Shown here piece by piece: positions 34,608-43,209 of a stretch of DNA of 64,000 nt; the first letter of the stretch is position 1; each line of letters begins with the position of its first letter. The position numbers and the translations under genes are program-made. The notes beneath the pieces are model-generated. The model was not told the DNA's origin. It saw only the letters and a list, made by a program, of their open reading frames with translations, and made no database searches. This DNA is from Exiguobacterium sp. (GTDB lineage: Bacteria > Bacillota > Bacilli > Exiguobacteriales > Exiguobacteriaceae). The stretch lies in contig NZ_JAFIFD010000048.1 in NCBI RefSeq assembly GCF_020832205.1, positions 1-64,000 on the forward strand, read 5' to 3'.

Positions 34608-36087
34608 AGTCCGGCAACTTTTCGAGCCACTGTTCAATTTTTTCGGTGATGACGTCTTCTCCGTCCGATTCGGACACATCATCGTAAAGCCCGAGTTCCG
34701 CGGCGGTGCGGGCCGTCACCGCAAGGATATGACTGTACTTCCCGCGTTGCTCTTTCACGGCGGACAATGTCCGCGCCTCATTCGAACCGGATTCGTCCAA
34801 AATGAACATCTCGACATGATCGTTACAGACGTAAGCCCCGTATGGCCGATACACGACCTCGTAACGACGGTGCTGTTTAGGCAACTGGTCAGCCAAAAGC
34901 GCATATTTTTTTGAACTCATCGTGACATAAGCAAGGCGTTTCTCATCCCGGACTGCCGTCGAGTAGCGGATGATGCGGTTGCGACCGTCCCGTTTCGCCT
35001 TGTAGAGCGCTTCGTCCGCATACGCACACCATTCTCCTAGCGTCATCCCGAGTTGACAGACACGGGTATACCCGATTGACACCGTCACATGATGCTCGTA
35101 CGGGAACGTCATTTGTTCGATCCGAGTCCGTACCCGTTCAAGGACCGCATCGACGACGGCCCGGTCCGAGACGTTCAAGATGATGAGAAACTCCTCACCT
35201 CCGTAACGAATCAACTCGTCGCTCGATCGGATCGCAAGCCGAATCTCTTCGGCGACACGGTGGAGCACTTCGTCCCCGTAAGCGTGACCGAACGTATCGT
35301 TCAATTGCTTGAAGTGATCAATGTCCAATAAAGCGAGCGTAAAACTTTCTCCAGAGCGTTCGAGCCGGGACATGAAACGACCGAACGTCGCTTTCAAATA
35401 TTTGCGGTTGAAGGCGCCGGTCAACTCATCGACGAGCAGCGCGTTCGAGACGAGTCGTGCTTTTTCGATGTGCAATCCGAGACGGACGAGCCGCTCTTCC
35501 ATCGGGATCCACGATTCCCAATAATCATCGAAGCCATATGAGTAAGCGGCAAGACGATAATGTTCGTTCGTCCCGATGACGATGAGCGGGACGTAAAGTT
35601 TCTTCATTTTGCTGACAAACGATTGGATGTCGCGTTCGAGGAAATTCGGCCATAGCTCCACATCCATGATGATCGCTTTCGGCACGTCTTCATAGTCGTA
35701 TTCGACGGCTTCTTCCAACGTTTGTAGAAACACCGGTCTTGCCCCGAGCTTCTCGACGCGCGGTTTATATCGGCTGAACGTCGACAAGCTCGCCGCCAAC
35801 ACGAGAACGAGATCCTCATCTTCTTGATCGATTCCGAGAATCGTATGTATGTAACGCTTAACCGGTGCAAGCAACGCGTTCGCTTCCGCCTGGGATAAGA
35901 CGGGCGGTAAATCACGGACTTCCGACTCGACCCGGCTAAAAATCTCAAGCAAGTGCATCAGCCGCCGCTTCCGGACTTCCGCCTTCACCCAAGCCAACAG
36001 AAACTCGATATCCTGTGTCGGAATCTGTCGTGCCTCCGTCAGTTTCGTTAATATATCGTGTACGCGATCTGTAGGTTGATGCTCCAT
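34606..36087 (-). CDS. GGDEF protein with degenerate receiver-like domain
   Basis: 493 residues and no membrane segment, so a cytosolic diguanylate cyclase. An N-terminal helical region (1-85) is followed by a receiver-like fold (about 92-212) that keeps an Asp (D142 in AIIMDVELW) but lacks the usual acidic pair and Lys. The GGDEF domain spans about 215-380, with active-site GGEEF at 296-300 and an I-site RSSD at 287-290. The last 110 residues (from RLAYVTMSSKKYALL) form a domain I do not recognise. It should make cyclic di-GMP; phospho-control is doubtful. Confidence 0.9.
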   Translation of the reverse strand: MEHQPTDRVHDILTKLTEARQIPTQDIEFLLAWVKAEVRKRRLMHLLEIFSRVESEVRDLPPVLSQAEANALLAPVKRYIHTILGIDQEDEDLVLVLAASLSTFSRYKPRVEKLGARPVFLQTLEEAVEYDYEDVPKAIIMDVELWPNFLERDIQSFVSKMKKLYVPLIVIGTNEHYRLAAYSYGFDDYWESWIPMEERLVRLGLHIEKARLVSNALLVDELTGAFNRKYLKATFGRFMSRLERSGESFTLALLDIDHFKQLNDTFGHAYGDEVLHRVAEEIRLAIRSSDELIRYGGEEFLIILNVSDRAVVDAVLERVRTRIEQMTFPYEHHVTVSIGYTRVCQLGMTLGEWCAYADEALYKAKRDGRNRIIRYSTAVRDEKRLAYVTMSSKKYALLADQLPKQHRRYEVVYRPYGAYVCNDHVEMFILDESGSNEARTLSAVKEQRGKYSHILAVTARTAAELGLYDDVSESDGEDVITEKIEQWLEKLPD

Positions 36088-36226
36088 TCCCGACCCCCCA
36101 GTTTCGTTCTTCCCGAAATTCGCTTCTGTCTTCGATTATGCGACTTCCTCCACGAAAATACAACTATTTCCTCATTTCCTTCCTATTGTTTGACATATAG
36201 TTAGTACTTACGTCCTAAAATAACGA

Positions 36227-36260
36227 AAGAGAAAGGCGACTCTTCGGCCGCCCTTCTCTT
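36227..36260 (-). terminator. Terminator after fumC
   Basis: AAGAGAAAGGCG and CGCCCTTCTCTT form a stem with one mismatch at the fumC stop. Confidence 0.7.
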
Positions 36261-37659
36261 ATTTTTCCACTTTTAAGTTCGGAGACGTCATCTCTTCCGG
36301 ACGAATCCACTTGTCAAATTGTTCCTCGGTCAAGAGGCCAGTTTCAAGCGCGGCTTCTTTAAGTGATGTCCCTTGGCGATGGGCCAATTTAGCAATTTTC
36401 GCTGCATTCTCATAACCGATGTGCGGATTGAGCGCCGTGACGAGCATGAGTGAGCGGTCCACGTTATGGGCGATCACATCCAAATCAGGCTCGATACCGA
36501 CCGCACAATGCTCATCGAACGAATGAAGACTATCCGTCAACAAACGGCACGTTTGCAAAAAGTTGTACATGATGACCGGTTTGAACACGTTCAACTCAAA
36601 ATTCCCTTGGCTCGCGCCGAACCCGATCGTCGCATCGTTTCCGAGCACTTGAGCCGCGACCATCGTCAACGCCTCGCTCTGCGTCGGGTTCACTTTACCC
36701 GGCATGATCGAGCTGCCCGGTTCATTTTCAGGAATCGTGATTTCGCCGATACCGGCACGCGGGCCAGAAGCGAGCCAACGGACGTCGTTGGCGATCTTCA
36801 TCGCATCCATGGCGAGTGCTTTCAACGCCCCATGGGTGAATACGAGTTGGTCGTGGCTCGTGAGCGCATGGAACTTGTTCACTGCGGTCACGAATTGTTT
36901 TCCGGTCTCCTCAGAAATTTTAGCCGCGACGACTTCCCCGAACTTCGGATGGGCGTTGATGCCTGTCCCGACCGCTGTTCCCCCGAGAGCGAGTTCCGTC
37001 AACGGGTCGAGCGTCCGTTCGATCATCTGTTTCGATAGCTCGAGCATCCGGACCCAACCGCTGATCTCTTGGCCGAGCGTGACCGGTGTCGCGTCTTGCA
37101 AATGGGTACGACCAATTTTGACGACGTCCATGTACGCCTCCGCTTTTTTGTCGAGCGTCGCATGGAGCGCCTCAATCGCCGGCAGCACTTTGTCTTCGAC
37201 CGCGAGGATGGCCGCGATGTGCATCGCTGTCGGATACGTGTCGTTTGAACTCTGCGATTTATTGACGTCGTCGTTCGGGTGGATCGTGATTGATTGGCCG
37301 CGTGCTTTCAACTTGTCGTTCGCCAAGTGGGCGATGACTTCGTTGACGTTCATGTTCGATTGCGTGCCTGAGCCTGTCTGCCAGACGACGAGCGGAAACT
37401 CGGCGTCGTGTTCGCCCGCTACGATCTCGTCAGCGACTTCGGCGATGACGTCTGCCTTATCCTGCTCGAGAACACCTAGTTCAGCGTTGGCCAAAGCCGC
37501 GCCTTTTTTCAAGATCGCGAACGCGTGGACGACCTCAAGCGGCATTTTTTCTGTCCCGATTTTAAAGTTTTGTAAGCTTCGTTGTGTTTGCGCGCCCCAT
37601 TTCGCTGAAGCTGGAACGTTGATTTCCCCCATCGTGTCCCTTTCGATCCGATATTCCAT
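36259..37659 (-). CDS. fumC: Class II fumarate hydratase
   Basis: FumC interconverts fumarate and malate in the citric acid cycle. It is iron-independent and oxygen-stable. The family signature [15 protein letters not shown] is intact, as are the substrate-site residues in [15 protein letters not shown] and [11 protein letters not shown]. 466 residues, the usual length; the tetramer is cytosolic. GAGGGGG precedes the ATG. The gene is monocistronic. Confidence 0.97.
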   Translation of the reverse strand: MEYRIERDTMGEINVPASAKWGAQTQRSLQNFKIGTEKMPLEVVHAFAILKKGAALANAELGVLEQDKADVIAEVADEIVAGEHDAEFPLVVWQTGSGTQSNMNVNEVIAHLANDKLKARGQSITIHPNDDVNKSQSSNDTYPTAMHIAAILAVEDKVLPAIEALHATLDKKAEAYMDVVKIGRTHLQDATPVTLGQEISGWVRMLELSKQMIERTLDPLTELALGGTAVGTGINAHPKFGEVVAAKISEETGKQFVTAVNKFHALTSHDQLVFTHGALKALAMDAMKIANDVRWLASGPRAGIGEITIPENEPGSSIMPGKVNPTQSEALTMVAAQVLGNDATIGFGASQGNFELNVFKPVIMYNFLQTCRLLTDSLHSFDEHCAVGIEPDLDVIAHNVDRSLMLVTALNPHIGYENAAKIAKLAHRQGTSLKEAALETGLLTEEQFDKWIRPEEMTSPNLKVEK

Positions 37660-37743
37660 GAAAATTCCCCCTCTTTTTTTGACTACGCTTTCATTCTAGC
37701 GAAACTTATGTGAAAAAGAAACGGGCGTATCGTCAAATGTAAA

Positions 37744-37770
37744 AAAAGTCGAGACCATGTCCCGACTTTT
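37744..37770 (-). terminator. Terminator after the RNase H gene
   Basis: AAAAGTCG...CGACTTTT stem followed by seven T residues on the minus strand, just downstream of the stop. Confidence 0.88.
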
Positions 37771-37774
37771 CCAA

Positions 37775-38164
37775 TCAATCACTTGATAGCGCCTGTTTGG
37801 CGATGCGATCCGCCTTGTTTTCACTACGTGGCACCCATTTGATGAACGTGACGGGCAAGTCATCATAGGCGATGAGCGCCTTAAGAAAAAGTGGTTTGAC
37901 CGAATGATCTTTCAAAAACCGTTGTTCCAGTGCTCGGACGATCGTCTCGGCGTCCGAATGGAGCATGAACGTCGTCTCCCCCTCAAGGCGATGCGCGTGT
38001 TCGAGGGCGAAACCGAGCGCGGCGAGTTCAGCTTGTGCACTCGTCAGCCCTGAAGTCTTTCGGGTATGGGTGCTGACCATACCGTCCGACGTCTTCACCC
38101 AGACACCGAGGCCGATCGCACCCGTCTGTTGATTCGTCGCCGCATCAAAATAGATGTGAACCAA
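37775..38164 (-). CDS. RNase HI-like protein (reverse-transcriptase-like RNase H fold)
   Basis: About 129 residues. The four acidic residues of an active RNase H are present: Asp in VHIYFDAAT, Glu in SAQAELAALG, Asp in MLHSDAETIV and Asp in NKADRIAKQA. It resembles the YpeP/YpdQ type of Bacillales. I start it at a TTG inside the end of the exonuclease gene, because GGGAGG lies 9 nt upstream and the protein then begins MVHIYFD. A longer reading of 12 codons has no such site. It overlaps the exonuclease gene by 20 nt and ends the operon. Confidence 0.85.
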   Translation of the reverse strand: MVHIYFDAATNQQTGAIGLGVWVKTSDGMVSTHTRKTSGLTSAQAELAALGFALEHAHRLEGETTFMLHSDAETIVRALEQRFLKDHSVKPLFLKALIAYDDLPVTFIKWVPRSENKADRIAKQALSSD

Positions 38165-38927
38165 ACCGGTACGCCTCCCAGTCTGTCTCGATCGGCGCAT
38201 GCACGTCGATCAAGGACAGTCGCTTTGACAACAACGCGACTTGTTCTTGTCCGTCGAGTTTCTTCGAATACTTCCTATGCGCGTCGAGCAATTGCTCGTT
38301 CTTCAGACGTTCATACAAGAGCTCGACAGTGTCGTACGTTTGGACGAGCAACGTAGCCGTCTTCGGCCCGATGCCGCGCACGCCCGGAATATTGTCTGAC
38401 GCATCGCCTTGAAGCGCCTTCACATCCACGAACTGGAGCGGTTTGACACCATACGTTGACTCGAACAGCTCCCGGTTCATGAGCAGTTCTTCTCCTTTTT
38501 TCGGAACGATTTGGTAAACGTTCGCTGACAGCAACTGGTGTAAATCCCGGTCCGATGAATAGAGGAATGACTCCCCTGGGAATGCTGTCGCCACTGCGCC
38601 CATCAAATCGTCCGCCTCATAGCCAGCAAGCTCGGATTGGAATATGCCGCGCTCCGTTAAAGCGGCCCGCAGCTTCACGTAGTCATCGAACAACGGTTCA
38701 GGTAATCCGGTCCGCGTCGCTTTATAGTCCGGGAACATGGCGAAGCGATGGGTCGATTCACGAGGCCCGTCCCAGAAGAAGGCGATGTGAGTGAAGTCGT
38801 TCGTCCACCCGTCGACTTTCCGAATCAATCCTTTTACGGTCACGTCGGGGTCCTGCGCACGACGACGTTCCGTCGCGAAATAATAACGCGACAGCAAGTT
38901 AAAGCCATCCACTAGCATAAGTTTCAC
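38145..38927 (-). CDS. 5'-3' exonuclease (Pol I N-domain/FEN-like)
   Basis: A 260-residue stand-alone version of the 5' nuclease domain of DNA polymerase I. The metal-binding acidic residues are in MLVDGFNLLSRYY, GYEADDLMGAVA and YSSDRDLHQL, and the helix-hairpin-helix that grips duplex DNA is GVRGIGPKTATLL. It likely removes RNA primers or flaps. The start is a GTG overlapping the stop of the upstream GTPase gene by 4 bp. Its neighbour encodes RNase H, which also fits primer removal. Confidence 0.92.
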   Translation of the reverse strand: MKLMLVDGFNLLSRYYFATERRRAQDPDVTVKGLIRKVDGWTNDFTHIAFFWDGPRESTHRFAMFPDYKATRTGLPEPLFDDYVKLRAALTERGIFQSELAGYEADDLMGAVATAFPGESFLYSSDRDLHQLLSANVYQIVPKKGEELLMNRELFESTYGVKPLQFVDVKALQGDASDNIPGVRGIGPKTATLLVQTYDTVELLYERLKNEQLLDAHRKYSKKLDGQEQVALLSKRLSLIDVHAPIETDWEAYRFGSHLF

Positions 38928-39859
38928 GTTTGATTCACCTCACATGCTTTTAATCCTCGCTCGAGCGCGTCTCGGTCGAGTTCTTTCCCAATCCAGACGA
39001 ACACCGAACGGGAGTCTTCGCTCGATTCGTTCGCGAACGTCGCACCCATCAACTGATTGGTGGCCTGGACGATATATTTTGATGCTTCCCCATCAAGTCG
39101 CACGATCGCCTTCAACCGATAAAGTTGATCCTCATAGTGCATGAGCACTTCTCGGACGTAACGCGTGACGCGTTCTCGCGAAAGCGGAACATCTGTCGTC
39201 AGTGTGACGGCACGGAGCGTAGCGACCGATCCGTATCCTTCCGTCAACGCCGACAGCTGTCTCTCGTCGACACGTGACAATTGGAACGTGTTCTCGAGTA
39301 AATCATAATCACCCTCGGTCGCAACGGTCTCGACGACACGAACGGTCGGATTGATCGTCCGTATCCGTTCATGTGCTTGACTGAGCACCGCTTCGTCCAC
39401 GAGATCGGTCTTGTTCAATAAGATCATGTCCGCGTAAGCGATTTGATGAATCCCTTCTATAAACAGTTCACGGTCCATTTGGCTCGCGTCGACGACCGTC
39501 AAAATCGCGGTCAATTTGAAATGGGACCGTAAATAATCATCGTAATAAATCGTCTGGATAATCGGGGCCGGGTCGGCGACTCCTGTCGTCTCAATGACGA
39601 CGCGGTCGAACGACTTGTCACGAGCCGCGAGTCGATAAAACGTCTTACTTAAATCGTTTTGAATCGAGCAGCAAATACATCCGTTAGACAGTTCTATTTG
39701 TTCTTGGTCCATTTGAACGATCAATTGTTCGTCGAGGTTGACCGAACCGAGCTCGTTGACGATGAGCAAAATCCGCTCATTCGTCGCCGCGAGCAATCGA
39801 TTCATGTAGGTTGTTTTACCGGCACCTAAAAAGCCGGTCACTAATTGCACGGGAATCAT
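38924..39859 (-). CDS. COG0523/CobW-family GTPase (metallochaperone-like)
   Basis: About 311 residues. The G3E GTPase motifs are GFLGAGKTTYMN (Walker A), NELGSVNLDEQ, the metal-binding GCICCSI (CxCC) and NKTDL. The C-terminal CobW domain begins near VTLTTDVPLSRERV. Relatives deliver zinc, cobalt or other metals and are often induced by zinc shortage. I see no clear Zur box, and the gene lies within a nucleic-acid operon, so the client protein is unclear. The ATG after an initial GTG has the better ribosome-site spacing. Confidence 0.9.
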   Translation of the reverse strand: MIPVQLVTGFLGAGKTTYMNRLLAATNERILLIVNELGSVNLDEQLIVQMDQEQIELSNGCICCSIQNDLSKTFYRLAARDKSFDRVVIETTGVADPAPIIQTIYYDDYLRSHFKLTAILTVVDASQMDRELFIEGIHQIAYADMILLNKTDLVDEAVLSQAHERIRTINPTVRVVETVATEGDYDLLENTFQLSRVDERQLSALTEGYGSVATLRAVTLTTDVPLSRERVTRYVREVLMHYEDQLYRLKAIVRLDGEASKYIVQATNQLMGATFANESSEDSRSVFVWIGKELDRDALERGLKACEVNQT

Positions 39860-39874
39860 CACGCATACCTCACT

Positions 39875-41053
39875 TCATAGATTGTCATGGACTCGTGCCC
39901 ACTTTTCGTAACGGGCGTCGAGCAAGTCGATCAAGTGCAGGAGCCAGCCTTCCGTCGTCGCCGGGAGCACGCTCGATCCCCATTCTCGCTTCCCGTGGTG
40001 CGATAAGATCATGTGCCAGATCCGGTGATGGACGTCGAGCGGCAACACGACGCCCGCGCTGCGTTGACTCTTCTCGAACAAGAGCCCGCCATACGGCATA
40101 TGGCCAATCAAACTTCCCATCGGATTGATCGAGATTCCTGTCGTCTCACTCGTCCCACTGACGGCGAACAACTCTTCGAATCGCCGTGGCGACGACAGCA
40201 AATGACTATACTCATACAACTTGCCGATATCATGGAACAAAATGCCGAGGGCAAGCTCGTCCCAACGCAACGGCTCTTTTAACTCAGCGATCGCCTCACA
40301 CGCCGCGTAGAGCGACTCGAACGTCCCGCGGAACGCTTGCTCGACTTTTACACCGTTCATCGTATTCCATACGTCTACTTTGTGCAACTGCTCGGCTTCT
40401 TTCAACACACGGAAAACCGTCGCCAAGTAATCGTCCTGCTCTTGGATCCGATAACCGAGCCGGAGCATACATGTCGTATGCTTCAGCAGGCCGCCTGCGT
40501 AATTATGATGATGGTATAAGGCAGCCGGGGCCAATACGAAATCGTCCCACACATCATCGAGAAGGGCGTGAGCGATTTTCTGAGCGTCAGGAGACAGAGT
40601 GGAAAGGAGCGCGAATAGCTCTTCTGCGAACGCTTCAATCGTCTCCTCACCCGGCAATCCCGGCAGCAACGACACCGCCTCGTCACGCGAGATCGGTTGC
40701 ACTTTGTCGATCGTGATCGACTTGGCTCCGTCCGGCTTCGGATAGACATCGATTTTCCCTGACAGTTCGACGACCCCCGATTCGTAAATCGGGAGAAGTT
40801 GATCTTCGTTTCCGCGCAACCAATGCTTGGCTCGAATCAATCCGCTCGCCGTCGTCACGCTCAGTTGGAGCCACTTCGCCCCGGATTTCCCTTCACGAAC
40901 CTCGACCGTACTGACGAGCGCCTTCGTTTGAACAGGTGTCCCGTCGGTAAGATCCGTCAAACGTTCATCGGACTTCTCCATTGTCGGGATTCGATACGTC
41001 TGTCGGTCGAACGTGCCTCCTAAGACTGGATCGATTTGTTGATAATAATTCAT
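39875..41053 (-). CDS. YhaM-like OB-fold/HD-domain protein
   Basis: About 392 residues. An N-terminal OB fold (about 35-130, TKALVSTVEVREGKSGAKWLQ) is followed by an HD phosphohydrolase domain with ligands in GGLLKHTTCML, ILFHDIGKLYE and LLHLIDLLDAR. B. subtilis YhaM, a 3'-5' exoribonuclease, has the same architecture but is about 80 residues shorter, so exact function is uncertain. AAGGAGGGG precedes the ATG. It heads the four-gene operon with the GTPase, exonuclease and RNase H genes. Confidence 0.85.
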   Translation of the reverse strand: MNYYQQIDPVLGGTFDRQTYRIPTMEKSDERLTDLTDGTPVQTKALVSTVEVREGKSGAKWLQLSVTTASGLIRAKHWLRGNEDQLLPIYESGVVELSGKIDVYPKPDGAKSITIDKVQPISRDEAVSLLPGLPGEETIEAFAEELFALLSTLSPDAQKIAHALLDDVWDDFVLAPAALYHHHNYAGGLLKHTTCMLRLGYRIQEQDDYLATVFRVLKEAEQLHKVDVWNTMNGVKVEQAFRGTFESLYAACEAIAELKEPLRWDELALGILFHDIGKLYEYSHLLSSPRRFEELFAVSGTSETTGISINPMGSLIGHMPYGGLLFEKSQRSAGVVLPLDVHHRIWHMILSHHGKREWGSSVLPATTEGWLLHLIDLLDARYEKWARVHDNL

Positions 41054-41148
41054 GTTAGCCCCTCCTTCACATCTGTGCCCATTGTACCGTTTTTTACACG
41101 AGCAGGCGAACATACTTTCGTTACAGGTAGGAAAATCTGTTTGAAATA

Positions 41149-41177
41149 TTGAAAGCGCTTACTTTTATTGGTACGAT
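41149..41177 (+). promoter_or_regulatory. Promoter with overlapping cre for the 170-residue unknown protein
   Basis: TTGAAA (41149-41154) and TACGAT (41172-41177) are 17 nt apart. TGAAAGCGCTTACT (41150-41163) matches 13 of 14 cre positions and covers the -35 and part of the spacer, so CcpA should repress. Confidence 0.6.
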
Positions 41178-41206
41178 AGAGATAGTTCGAAAAAGGGGGA
41201 ATCGAC

Positions 41207-41719
41207 ATGATTTCATTAATTGATACGTATGAACGTCTCATCGCGACAGGGGAAGCGACACGTTATGCGAACGACCATCCGACGATTCAACATATTTTAG
41301 ATGCGGCCGCCTGCCCGGTGCCTGAAGCCGAGCTTGAGCAAGCCGTCACCGGTCATGCCGGTAATCCATATACGCATGACTCAGTGCTTGATTCAGTGAT
41401 CGAGCACGAGTTGAAAGGGGCGATGGCAGCGCTCATCGTCACGGGTTACCCGATTCAAACGCCGCTCGCGAAAGCGGTCGTGTTATCGGCGTTCGCCCGG
41501 ACGAACCGGATGAACATCGAGAAGTTCAAAGAGCTCGGCCATGCCGACTTGCTCGTCCGGATTCAAGCAGCGGAACGCGCTTGGAAGCGGACGTTCGCCC
41601 ATCTGTACCGCTCGGCACCAGCACAACTGTGCGACCAACTCGAGTCGATTCTCGGCGGTTGCGCGATCCATCGTGTCCTCGAGGCAATCGATCACGACCC
41701 GAACGTAAAAACGGCATAA
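41207..41719 (+). CDS. Hypothetical protein, 170 residues
   Basis: Not recognised. It is an all-helical-looking soluble protein. AGGCC-type family markers are absent, and the only striking feature is a run of small helices with conserved-looking His and Cys residues (HILDAAACPVPEAE, HAGNPYTHDS, ILGGCAIHRVLEAIDHD) that could bind metal. AAAGGGGG precedes the ATG. The overlapping cre suggests that it is made when preferred sugars run out. Convergent with hfq. Confidence 0.75.
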   Translation: MISLIDTYERLIATGEATRYANDHPTIQHILDAAACPVPEAELEQAVTGHAGNPYTHDSVLDSVIEHELKGAMAALIVTGYPIQTPLAKAVVLSAFARTNRMNIEKFKELGHADLLVRIQAAERAWKRTFAHLYRSAPAQLCDQLESILGGCAIHRVLEAIDHDPNVKTA

Positions 41720-41720
41720 G

Positions 41721-41748
41721 AAAAGAGCGGTCCCCGGGCCGCTCTTTT
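41721..41748. terminator. Shared terminator between unknown gene and hfq
   Basis: AAAAGAGCGG...CCGCTCTTTT is a long stem with A/T runs on both sides, between convergent stops. Confidence 0.9.
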
Positions 41749-41760
41749 CTTATGCTTTCA

Positions 41761-42009
41761 TCAACCTTCTGTCACTTCGACCGCATCCGGCTCATACAGT
41801 GTGACGTTACGCGCCGGCGAGAACGTCGAGATCGCATGCTTGTAAATCAACTGTTGCCGTCCCTCTGACTCGACGATGACGGTGAAGTTGTCAAACGACT
41901 TGATGACTCCCCGAATTTGAAACCCGCTTACTAAAAACACGGTCGTCGGCACCATTTCTTTGCGTAACTGGTTTAAAAAGTGGTCTTGGATGTTATAGCT
42001 TGCCTTCAT
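41761..42009 (-). CDS. hfq: RNA chaperone Hfq
   Basis: An 82-residue Sm-like protein forming a hexameric ring that binds small RNAs and A-rich messenger RNA. The Sm1 motif is [25 protein letters not shown] (about 26-46) and Sm2 is [10 protein letters not shown], with the usual KHA in the uridine-binding site. The C-terminal tail is short and acidic ([10 protein letters not shown]). It lies 12 nt downstream of miaA, the arrangement conserved in many bacteria. Confidence 0.95.
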   Translation of the reverse strand: MKASYNIQDHFLNQLRKEMVPTTVFLVSGFQIRGVIKSFDNFTVIVESEGRQQLIYKHAISTFSPARNVTLYEPDAVEVTEG

Positions 42010-42021
42010 GTTGCATTCCCC

Positions 42022-42981
42022 CTAGTCTATGTCTCTTTCAAATAATCGGAATTTTCGAAAAAACCCCTCAACCTCATCATAAATATTTTTATACGATAGT
42101 TCAAATGATTTTCTTCCCATATCTACCCAAATCCCATCAAATTGATGGCGGAACCACGTCAATTGTCGTTTGGCGAACTGGCGCGTGTGTTGTTTCAGCG
42201 TTTCGCGCATTCGTTCTTCGGACATACGCCCTTCGACGAAAGGCACGACTTCCTTATAACCGATCGCTCGCATCGCCTGGGTGTCCCCGTAACCTGAGTC
42301 GAGAAGCCGAGTCACTTCTTCAACGAGCCCAGAGGCGAGCATCATATCGACCCGTTCGTTGATCCGTTCGTATAACACGTCACGATCGGCGTGTAAGACG
42401 AACAGCTTGTATGCGTAGTGTTCGGATGGTGCGCTGTCCATCGCTTGAACATCTCCTTTTAGTGCCACTTCTAGCGCTCGGATGACGCGGCGGACGTTAT
42501 TCGGATGGATGAGTTCGGCTCGTCTCGGGTCGAGGGCGCGCAACCGGTCATGTAACGCTGCAGCGCCATGTTGTTCCGCCTCTTGCTCGAGCTCCGCACG
42601 CAACGCCTCGTCGACCGGACGTTCCGTGAACTCATAGTCGTAAAGAATCGCCCGGATGTATAAACCAGTGCCACCAACTAAAATCGGCAGCTTGCCGCGC
42701 GCATAAATATCGTCAATCGCCGCACGGGCGAGCTGTTGAAACTTGGCGACACTCATCGGCTCATCCGGATCACAGATGTCAATCAAGTGGTGCGGGATGC
42801 CCTCCGCTTCCTCGACCGTCACTTTGGCCGAACCGATGTCCATCCCCCGATACACTTGAACCGAATCTCCTGAGACGATCTCACCGTTGAACGCTTTCGC
42901 CAGCTCGATTCCGGTCTTCGTTTTACCGACCGCCGTCGGTCCGACGATCACGATGACTGGTGTTTTTTCCATCTTGCTCAC
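42022..42981 (-). CDS. miaA: tRNA dimethylallyltransferase
   Basis: MiaA adds an isopentenyl group to A37 of tRNAs reading UNN codons. 319 residues. The P-loop GPTAVGKTKTGIELA and the substrate regions SGDSVQVYRGMDIGSAK and PHHLIDICDPDEPMSV are intact, as is LVGGTGLYIRAIL. GAGGAG precedes the ATG. It is co-transcribed with hfq. Just upstream is the terminator of a 31-residue peptide gene, so miaA has its own promoter or relies on read-through. Confidence 0.97.
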   Translation of the reverse strand: MSKMEKTPVIVIVGPTAVGKTKTGIELAKAFNGEIVSGDSVQVYRGMDIGSAKVTVEEAEGIPHHLIDICDPDEPMSVAKFQQLARAAIDDIYARGKLPILVGGTGLYIRAILYDYEFTERPVDEALRAELEQEAEQHGAAALHDRLRALDPRRAELIHPNNVRRVIRALEVALKGDVQAMDSAPSEHYAYKLFVLHADRDVLYERINERVDMMLASGLVEEVTRLLDSGYGDTQAMRAIGYKEVVPFVEGRMSEERMRETLKQHTRQFAKRQLTWFRHQFDGIWVDMGRKSFELSYKNIYDEVEGFFRKFRLFERDID

Positions 42982-42993
42982 TCCTCAAACGAA

Positions 42994-43019
42994 AGACCGT
43001 TTCTGTAAGGAAACGGTCT
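42994..43019 (-). terminator. Terminator between membrane peptide and miaA
   Basis: AGACCGTTTC-N6-GAAACGGTCT stem with downstream T-rich sequence on the minus strand. Confidence 0.8.
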
Positions 43020-43020
43020 G

Positions 43021-43116
43021 TCAAATTCTTCGTTTAATTGTATCATCAAATACGACGGCAAACAGCATCCATCCACATAATAGTAGCCCGAGCAACAAAA
43101 TTAATCCATCACTCAT
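43021..43116 (-). CDS. 31-residue single-pass membrane peptide
   Basis: The frame reads M-S-D-G, then LILLLGLLLCGWMLFAVVF, then DDTIKRRI. It is one transmembrane helix with a short charged C-terminus. A textbook AAGGAGG lies 9 nt before the ATG, and a strong terminator lies immediately after the stop, so the gene looks like an independent tiny transcription unit. No family recognised. Confidence 0.65.
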   Translation of the reverse strand: MSDGLILLLGLLLCGWMLFAVVFDDTIKRRI

Positions 43117-43182
43117 GTATGTCCGCCTCCTTTTCTTTCTCATTCCCGATTTTCACACTTTAGACACAAATTAACACGCACA

Positions 43183-43208
43183 AAAAAAGACGCTCACGAG
43201 GAGCGCCT
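43183..43208 (-). terminator. Terminator after AmiS/UreI gene
   Basis: AGGCGCTC-N5-GAGCGTCT (one mismatch) followed by seven T residues on the minus strand. Confidence 0.8.
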
Positions 43209-43209
43209 A

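Noticed and set aside
36704..37699. 331-codon open frame on the plus strand
   Set aside because: It is antisense to fumC, whose conserved motifs are intact; the long frame reflects codon bias of fumC on the other strand.
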